NCBI GenBank assembly: GCA_948875265.1
Contig: CAQRYF010000048.1
Span: 1 to 12,867 of the forward strand
Source of the DNA: an uncultured Clostridia bacterium
GTDB taxonomy: Bacteria; Bacillota; Clostridia; TANB77; CAG-508
Direction of reading: 5' to 3'
DNA: 12,867 nt
Shown here: positions 12,833 to 12,867 of the stretch, one piece after another
Numbering within the stretch: the stretch's first letter is position 1
Layout of the letters: each line of letters opens with the position of its first letter
Notes under the pieces: model-generated
Seen by the model: the letters and a program-made list of their open reading frames with translations, nothing else
What the model was told of the DNA's origin: nothing
Databases searched by the model: none
Position numbers and translations under genes: made by a program

Positions 12833-12867
12833 GTTAAAATGACAATTTTATTTGTCATTTTAACCCG
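12830..12867. repeat. Inverted repeat at the right edge, probably continuing outside
   Basis: CGGGTTAAAATGACAA (12830-12845) and its exact complement (12852-12867) pair over 16 bp with a 6-base loop. The second arm reaches the last base of the window. If the arm continues into complements of the TTGCC...TTCC units, the full element would be a stem of 60 bp or more. Confidence 0.85.

Overview
The window is AT-rich and nearly all genes lie on the minus strand. The gene set points to an anaerobic, low-GC Firmicute, probably an uncultured or gut-type Clostridia or Bacilli lineage. Evidence for this is a HrcA/CIRCE-controlled heat-shock operon, a flavodiiron protein, an iron-sulfur flavoprotein, strong AGGAGG-type ribosome sites, a clostridial-type group II intron and a type III toxin-antitoxin locus. 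This placement is inferred from the sequence; no database was searched.

Layout. Positions 1-1364 (minus) hold the 5' part of a group II intron with its reverse transcriptase; its 3' end is outside the window. The intron sits just downstream of a terminator hairpin, as class C introns do. That terminator ends a small locus at 1372-1900 with the full layout of a type III toxin-antitoxin system: a consensus promoter, 2.15 copies of a 48-bp repeat that can form an H-type pseudoknot, a terminator, and a CptN/ToxN-like endoribonuclease toxin that looks short. Upstream is fprA (1936-3117). Next comes hrcA-grpE-dnaK-(MazG-like)-dnaJ (8541 down to 3357), with two CIRCE operators at its promoter. Divergent from hrcA is an unrecognised 51-aa gene. 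A Dps gene and a divergent helical gene follow, then an operon of putative ABC-transporter permease-murI-apt (11962 to 9965), then a flavin/iron-sulfur oxidoreductase gene. Several long perfect inverted repeats lie between genes.

Most unusual point. dnaJ and murI, two important genes in otherwise intact operons, are each interrupted by exactly one extra C in front of a conserved GGA glycine codon. This creates an in-frame CGG at both break points. In roughly 3,500 codons of the other recognisable genes I found no in-frame CGG. Skipping the C restores full-length DnaJ (385 aa) and MurI (253 aa, catalytic GCTHYP motif included). This suggests +1 frameshifting at an unassigned or slowly read CGG codon. 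Coincident mutation or sequencing error remains possible. One 51-aa small ORF carries a third in-frame CGG and is a natural test.

The genes mainly serve protein folding and stress (HrcA, GrpE, DnaK, DnaJ, Dps), oxygen/NO detoxification (FprA), cell-wall precursor supply (MurI), purine salvage (Apt), nucleotide clean-up (MazG-like), and mobile or defence functions at the left end.
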